Shown: positions 38,341 to 42,101 of the stretch, one piece after another
Position numbering within the stretch: the stretch's first letter is position 1
How the letters are laid out: each line of letters opens with the position of its first letter
DNA from: a virus
Length of the DNA stretch: 42,101 nucleotides
Strand: one strand, 5' to 3'
IMG/VR virus record: IMGVR_UViG_3300046736_000071
Coordinates: 1-42,101 of that record
Notes under the pieces: model-generated
Databases searched by the model: none
What the model was told of the DNA's origin: nothing
What the model saw: only the letters and a program-made list of their open reading frames with translations
Translations under genes and position numbers: made by a program

Positions 38341-39648
38341 CTACGAAGGGTCCGGCGGATCTACCGGATTGCCGAGTTCGGCCTGGCACTCTCGGACGTG
38401 CTTGTCCTCGGACTTCTTGTAGGCCATCCCCGCACAGTGGTCGTACATGACGCGGCTCTGCCACTTGAAAGCGCCCCAGTCGAGCGGCTTCCCGGCCTTC
38501 ACGTACTCGCCCTCGAATCGCTTCAGCGTGTCGTTCTGCGTCGTGTTCTCGTCTGGATACGGTGGTATCGGCATGGGTTCCTCTGCTGCTGTCACGGTGA
38601 CTGGTCTTGGGCCGGTTTCGTCGGTGCCGCCGGGGCCTTCGACGCGGGCGCGCAGTTCGTAGACGCCGGTCTCGACGAAGCCCCACGTCACCATCTCGGT
38701 AGCTTCTGGGACGTCGATAACGAACGGAGCCTTGCCCGTCGCTGAAAAGGTCAGGCGGGTGGCAGGCCCGCCACTGCGAGCGGCCGTCACATTCACGGTG
38801 AGGGGTGCCACGCCCTCGCGCGGCTGGTAGTCGGCGATCGTGACGCGCGGCGGCGCGGGCGGTTCAGGCGGCTCGGCCACGTCAGGCGTGAGCGGCGGCA
38901 CGTCCACGACCCGGATGCCGGCGGTGCCGGTGGCGATGACGGTCCAGCGGCCTGGGCTGACTTCGACCGAGCGCGGTCGGTAGGCATAGCCGTCGAAGAT
39001 GCGGTAGGGCTTCGCGGTGTTGCCGTCGGTGTAGCCGAGCGCGCGAGCGGGCGCGTCGTTGCCCTGGCCCGTCACGAGACGTCCCGACTGCCACGGCCTG
39101 GACAGGTTGGGGAACTCGGGCCAGATGTTGTCGGCGTCGATGAGGATGACTTCGCCGGCCGACGTGATCCGGCTCACGCCCTGCGTGGTGTCCGTCACCG
39201 TCCACGACTGCCCGATCTCGCCGCCGGCGCGGTCGTAGTCGCGCGTGACCAGGCGAAGCGCCCGGAAGATGCGCGCCACGTAGGCGGTCCTCCAGAACGA
39301 GGCCGACGCGATCCACGCCACCGCGATCATCTCGACGCCGAACGGCTCCTCGGCCTCGGGCCGGATGTCATCACGCACGCCGATGAGCGAGACGCACAGA
39401 GCGGCGCCGCGCTGGTAGGTGACGGCGATCTGGCCGAACGGGTTGACGGCGATGCGCGGGTAGAGCGCGAGCTTCTGGCCGCCGACGAACGCGCCGGGGA
39501 GGAACGCGATGACTTCCTGCCCACGCGCGCCGCGGTACACCAGCACGGCATCCCGCTGGGCGACTTCGGCGCAGAGGTAGACCTGGCCGTCCGGGCCAAG
39601 CGCGAGGTCCGCGTATTCGCCGGTGCCTGGAATGGTGGTCTCAGTCAT
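38341..39648 (-). CDS. Tail fibre-like protein with PKD-like domain
   Basis: A 435-residue protein. Residues 1 to about 265 have repeated beta-strand units (ADLALGPDGQVYLCAEVAQR; KLALYPRIAVNPFGQIAVTY) that look like a beta-propeller. A Pro-rich linker (VAEPPEPPAPPRVTIADYQP) leads to a PKD/Ig-like domain (GVAPLTVNVTAARSGGPATR; VTWGFVETGVYELRARVEGP). A short Cys-containing C-terminal tail follows. It is a surface-exposed tail or carbohydrate-binding protein by composition and neighbours. The start at 39648 overlaps the lysin stop by 8 bases. Confidence 0.78.
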   Translation of the reverse strand: MTETTIPGTGEYADLALGPDGQVYLCAEVAQRDAVLVYRGARGQEVIAFLPGAFVGGQKLALYPRIAVNPFGQIAVTYQRGAALCVSLIGVRDDIRPEAEEPFGVEMIAVAWIASASFWRTAYVARIFRALRLVTRDYDRAGGEIGQSWTVTDTTQGVSRITSAGEVILIDADNIWPEFPNLSRPWQSGRLVTGQGNDAPARALGYTDGNTAKPYRIFDGYAYRPRSVEVSPGRWTVIATGTAGIRVVDVPPLTPDVAEPPEPPAPPRVTIADYQPREGVAPLTVNVTAARSGGPATRLTFSATGKAPFVIDVPEATEMVTWGFVETGVYELRARVEGPGGTDETGPRPVTVTAAEEPMPIPPYPDENTTQNDTLKRFEGEYVKAGKPLDWGAFKWQSRVMYDHCAGMAYKKSEDKHVRECQAELGNPVDPPDPS

Positions 39649-40093
39649 CGACCTTCTCGAAGAACAGGTGGCCCGCCAGTTCACCGGCCGGCGCCTTCTG
39701 CTTGGCCCACGCCGGCGGCTTCGTGTCGTAGAGCGCCCGCGTCAGGTAGTGCGTGGCGTTCGACGCCACGATCAGCGCGTCCGCGATCTCGGCGCACTCT
39801 CTCAGGCCGACGTCCTGCTTCCAGACCGTCGGGTCGCCGGTGACGATCCGCTCAGCGGCGGCGATCAGGCGCTCGTGGTTGGACAGCCCGCCTTCCGGCT
39901 TCCAGCACGAGAAGGCCCACGGCTTCAGGCAGACGCCGCGGTACCCGGTGCCGTACCGCCCATCGCGCACGCGGGCCGACATCACCAGCGCGACACTGAC
40001 GCGGCCGGCCGTGGTCGGCTTCGCCTCGCGCCAGAGCGTGAGCGCCACCACGTCGCGGTCGGAGAGCTTCGCGATGATCTCGGCCTTCGTCAT
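39641..40093 (-). CDS. Cell wall hydrolase (SleB-like endolysin)
   Basis: A 150-residue protein from the ATG at 40093. LSDRDVVALTLWREAKPTTA carries the catalytic Glu23 of the SleB/hydrolase_2 family, and CLKPWAFSCWKPEGGL is the family's second conserved block (normally P-x-QFSCW). GRVSVALVMSARVRDGRYGT lies between them, as expected. It would cut peptidoglycan glycan strands at lysis. It lies beside coiled-coil/membrane proteins that could be holin or spanin. No signal peptide. Confidence 0.9.
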   Translation of the reverse strand: MTKAEIIAKLSDRDVVALTLWREAKPTTAGRVSVALVMSARVRDGRYGTGYRGVCLKPWAFSCWKPEGGLSNHERLIAAAERIVTGDPTVWKQDVGLRECAEIADALIVASNATHYLTRALYDTKPPAWAKQKAPAGELAGHLFFEKVDD

Positions 40094-40323
40094 GACGCTC
40101 GCCGCTCCTGCTCGCGCACGAGCGTCCACTCGCTCGCCACCGGCCCGCGCCGCATCTCCACACACCGCACGACGCCTCGCGCCTCCAACTGCTTCAGCAG
40201 CCGCACCACGTTGTTCGGGTTCGCCCGCAGCCGTCCCGCCAGGGCGATCGTGTCCATGTCCCCAGACCGCAGCGCTGAGAGCACGCGCGGCGCTAACTGG
40301 TCGGCCGCCCGGTCCGCTCTCAT
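40090..40323 (-). CDS. Winged-helix DNA-binding protein
   Basis: A 77-residue protein from the ATG at 40323. APRVLSALRSGDMDTIALAG and RLRANPNNVVRLLKQLEARG form a helix-turn-helix and VVRCVEMRRGPVASEWTLV a wing. It resembles MarR/DprA-type small winged helices. A regulator inside the lysis block is unusual; it could time lysis genes. It overlaps both neighbours by 4 bases. Confidence 0.78.
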   Translation of the reverse strand: MRADRAADQLAPRVLSALRSGDMDTIALAGRLRANPNNVVRLLKQLEARGVVRCVEMRRGPVASEWTLVREQERRAS

Positions 40324-40769
40324 GGTGTGCCGCCCTTCCAGCCGAACGCCTGCGCCACCTGCATCAGGAGCCACAGCGCCGCGCCGAAGCCACCCGCCAA
40401 TAACGCCCCCCACTTCGCGCCGGCTTCCTTCGCCCGACCGAGTCCATCCACGGCTTTCGCCGCTGTCAACTGCGCGGCGTCCGCGATGACGCGGGTGTCC
40501 CGCGCGGCCTGGTAGCTGTCGCGCGCCAGGACCTCGGCTCGGTTCGACCGATCATTCAGCACGGCGATCTCCTGCTCGGCGCGGCGGACGCGGCCATTCA
40601 TCTCCTTCAACTGGTCGATGATCCCGTCGAAGCCGCGCCTGAACTCTTCGCGCAGGTCTGAATCGCTCTCCCTCATGTCGGCCTGCAGCGAGAGAAACAG
40701 CGTCTTGAGATCGATGATGAGTTGATCCCCGGCGCGGCGACTCGGCAGGTCCGTGGGATCAATCGCCAT
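40320..40769 (-). CDS. Coiled-coil protein with C-terminal membrane anchor (XhlA-like)
   Basis: A 149-residue protein. A long heptad-rich region spans about 30-110 (LREEFRRGFDGIIDQLKEMN; RRAEQEIAVLNDRSNRAEVL), followed by one membrane segment (ALLAGGFGAALWLLMQVAQA) and a short C-terminus. This is the layout of XhlA-type lysis proteins and some spanin-like proteins. Next to the lysin it most likely acts in lysis. Confidence 0.78.
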   Translation of the reverse strand: MAIDPTDLPSRRAGDQLIIDLKTLFLSLQADMRESDSDLREEFRRGFDGIIDQLKEMNGRVRRAEQEIAVLNDRSNRAEVLARDSYQAARDTRVIADAAQLTAAKAVDGLGRAKEAGAKWGALLAGGFGAALWLLMQVAQAFGWKGGTP

Positions 40770-40830
40770 GAGCCAATCCGTTGGCCAGGTAGGTGACGAA
40801 TTGGCCGATCCGCGGAGCGTTTTTTTTCAC
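40759..40830 (-). CDS. Possible 23-residue peptide
   Basis: A GTG at 40830 with AAAGGGG about 9 bases upstream opens a 23-codon frame: KKNAPRIGQFVTYLANGLAH and two more residues, ending at 40759 inside the start of the XhlA-like gene. The start runs through eight consecutive T on the plus strand (40820-40827). The good ribosome-binding site argues for translation, possibly as a leader that couples to the next gene. Very short, so uncertain. Confidence 0.35.
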   Translation of the reverse strand: MKKNAPRIGQFVTYLANGLAHGD

Positions 40831-40866
40831 GATGTGGTCCCCTTTGGTTTCTGTGCGCAGGCGTCC

Positions 40867-41058
40867 TCACCGCACGAGCGTGAGAACACCCAGCGCCAGA
40901 AGTCCCGCGCGCTGGCAGATCACCAGAATCGCGATCAGGATGACGATCGCTTTCAGGATGTTCTTCAGCGGCGGTTCGCCGAGCGGCAGCGCATCCACGA
41001 GCATGAGCGCCAGAATCAACACGACGATCACGACGGCGATCAGAATCAACAACCCCAT
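40867..41058 (-). CDS. Small two-span membrane protein (holin candidate)
   Basis: A 63-residue protein from the ATG at 41058, with GGAGG eight bases upstream. Two hydrophobic segments: MGLLILIAVVIVVLILALML and ILKAIVILIAILVICQRAGL, separated by a short Pro-rich turn (LPLGEPPLKN). This is the size and layout of class II-type holins and of a common small phage membrane-protein family. It lies directly after the hub gene and before the lysis genes, making it the best holin candidate here. Confidence 0.72.
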   Translation of the reverse strand: MGLLILIAVVIVVLILALMLVDALPLGEPPLKNILKAIVILIAILVICQRAGLLALGVLTLVR

Positions 41059-41070
41059 GTCCATCTCCTC

Positions 41071-42101
41071 CTATTGCGGCGCCACCCCGAAGATGATTCG
41101 CCGCCACATGTCGATCGCGCTGTTGGTCGGCAGCTCCTCGCCGCCGATCAGATCGAGCGTGGTCTCCCGGTAGACCTGGCTGCCCTGTTGAATCACGCGC
41201 ACTTCTATGCCCCGCACGAAACACTCGACCTCGTCGAGCCCGATCTCCGGGAGGTCGGCGATCACGAGCTCGCCTGGCTCGATGGTCGTCACCTCCGTGC
41301 TGATGCGCGGGAGCGCCGGGCGTGGCAGGTTCACGCGGATCAGGTTCTCGGCATACGCCAGCGCTTCGTCGTAGGTCAGGATCGACTCGACGAACTCCAC
41401 CTTGATCCACGGGCCGTGCGCGATGATCTCCGCCGGGTCGTCGAACACGACCGAGTTAGGCAACAGCGACGTGTAGACCGCGATGATGACGTCGCCGTTC
41501 GGGACAGGCGTGCCGTCCTGGACGAGCGTGTGATCGCTTTCGCGCCAGGTCCACTCCATGACGTCGACGCCGAACACGCCGACCGGGAAGTCGACGCTAT
41601 CAACATTGACCGTCTCCGGCCGCGTCGCCTGCACGCTGTACCGCTGCGGGAACTCCTGGGTCGAGCCGTCGCCGATCCAGGTGTCGGTGACGCTGAGCAC
41701 CTCGTTCGGGCCGTAGACGACGTACTGCACGTTGCGGTAGTCGAACCGGCTGACCTCGTACTCGGCGTCGATGATCGTGGCGTTGTCGATCGAGAGCGTG
41801 ACGCCGCTGTCCTTCGTGCCGATGTCCCACATCTCGAGCTCGCGGTTCGAGTTGATGTGCCGGACGAAGTTCGTCAGCTCGGACAGGTAGGACAGTAGCT
41901 GCTCGCCCGTCATCCAGGGCACCGTGATCTCGGGGAGATCCGGGCCGTCGGCCTGGTCGCTCGCCAGCGAGATGCCGTAATCGGCGAGCCAGCCGATCGT
42001 GCCGACGAGCTCCTCGAGCAGCGCCTTGAGCGTGTCGGCCGGGAAGATGTCGTTGACGAGCGTGCGGAGTAGGACCTGGTTGAAGTCCTGCGCCGTGACG
42101 T
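41071..42101 (-). CDS. Tail hub/tip protein, C-terminal part (5' end outside the window)
   Basis: The frame is open from the window edge to a TAG at 41071, 343 codons. The first 116 residues match those encoded at 1-348 with three changes. The remainder is strand-rich (VSRFDYRNVQYVVYGPNEVL; VTDTWIGDGSTQEFPQRYSV), then a helical part (VESILTYDEALAYAENLIRV) and ends GVAPQ. The order tape measure, minor tail, hub, membrane protein is continuous only if the window ends are joined, which supports circularity. No peptidase motif was seen. Confidence 0.8.
   Translation of the reverse strand, partial: VTAQDFNQVLLRTLVNDIFPADTLKALLEELVGTIGWLADYGISLASDQADGPDLPEITVPWMTGEQLLSYLSELTNFVRHINSNRELEMWDIGTKDSGVTLSIDNATIIDAEYEVSRFDYRNVQYVVYGPNEVLSVTDTWIGDGSTQEFPQRYSVQATRPETVNVDSVDFPVGVFGVDVMEWTWRESDHTLVQDGTPVPNGDVIIAVYTSLLPNSVVFDDPAEIIAHGPWIKVEFVESILTYDEALAYAENLIRVNLPRPALPRISTEVTTIEPGELVIADLPEIGLDEVECFVRGIEVRVIQQGSQVYRETTLDLIGGEELPTNSAIDMWRRIIFGVAPQ
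41754..42101. repeat. Right copy of a divergent terminal repeat
   Basis: Counterpart of bases 1-348: same length, no gaps, 26 substitutions. Joining the copies in register gives a 551-codon hub frame (1653 bases) with no stop. Confidence 0.9.

Overview
The window reads as one nearly complete temperate siphovirus (lambda/HK97-like) genome from a GC-rich bacterium, seen in circular form. The evidence is an integrase next to a tRNA-like attachment core, a CI-type repressor facing a Cro-type gene, an HK97-style head module and a long-tail module with a tape measure protein. A Gram-negative host is likely, from the SleB-type lysin and the AlpA-type protein, but the sequence does not prove it. No rRNA or complete tRNA gene was seen. 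No gap between genes exceeds 300 bases; the longest is the attachment-site region, 29831-30026.

Layout, in the direction of transcription. The switch lies at 26.56-26.75 kb: a strong leftward promoter overlapped by a near-perfect palindrome, with the repressor on the other side. Rightward from it run the lysogeny genes: repressor (26747-27445), a stand-alone HsdR_N-like nuclease, a secreted protein, the integrase and attP (to 29.88 kb), then a small helical protein. Leftward runs one long operon of tightly overlapping genes. It starts with Cro and an AlpA-like protein, then small regulatory, membrane and zinc proteins. Next come a candidate annealing protein, a PD-(D/E)XK exonuclease, a replication protein with repeats inside its gene, a RusA resolvase and an HNH nuclease (26.5-17.3 kb). 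After these come terminase, portal, protease and capsid (17.2-11.1 kb), head-tail joining proteins (11-7.3 kb), and tail tube, chaperone-position genes and tape measure (7.3-2.5 kb). The tail hub gene runs off position 1.

The other end of the window (41071-42101) holds the rest of what looks like the same hub gene, and the leftward operon continues from there: membrane proteins and lysin (41.1-39.6 kb), fibre-like and glycosidase-like tail proteins, a methyltransferase/DUF115 pair, and a fibre with 25 short repeats, ending at 30.3 kb. The first and last 348 bases align without gaps but differ at 26 positions, mostly silently. The sequence is therefore best read as a circle of about 41.75 kb closed across two strain variants, or as two hub paralogues.

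Points most worth attention: a (GCCT)12 microsatellite in front of a start codon, flanked by two apparent one-base frameshifts; repeated TCCGG inverted repeats inside the replication gene (candidate origin); an orphan restriction-type nuclease and a secreted protein in the lysogeny module (candidate defence or lysogenic conversion); the 25-repeat fibre; and a pair of paralogous 66-residue proteins.
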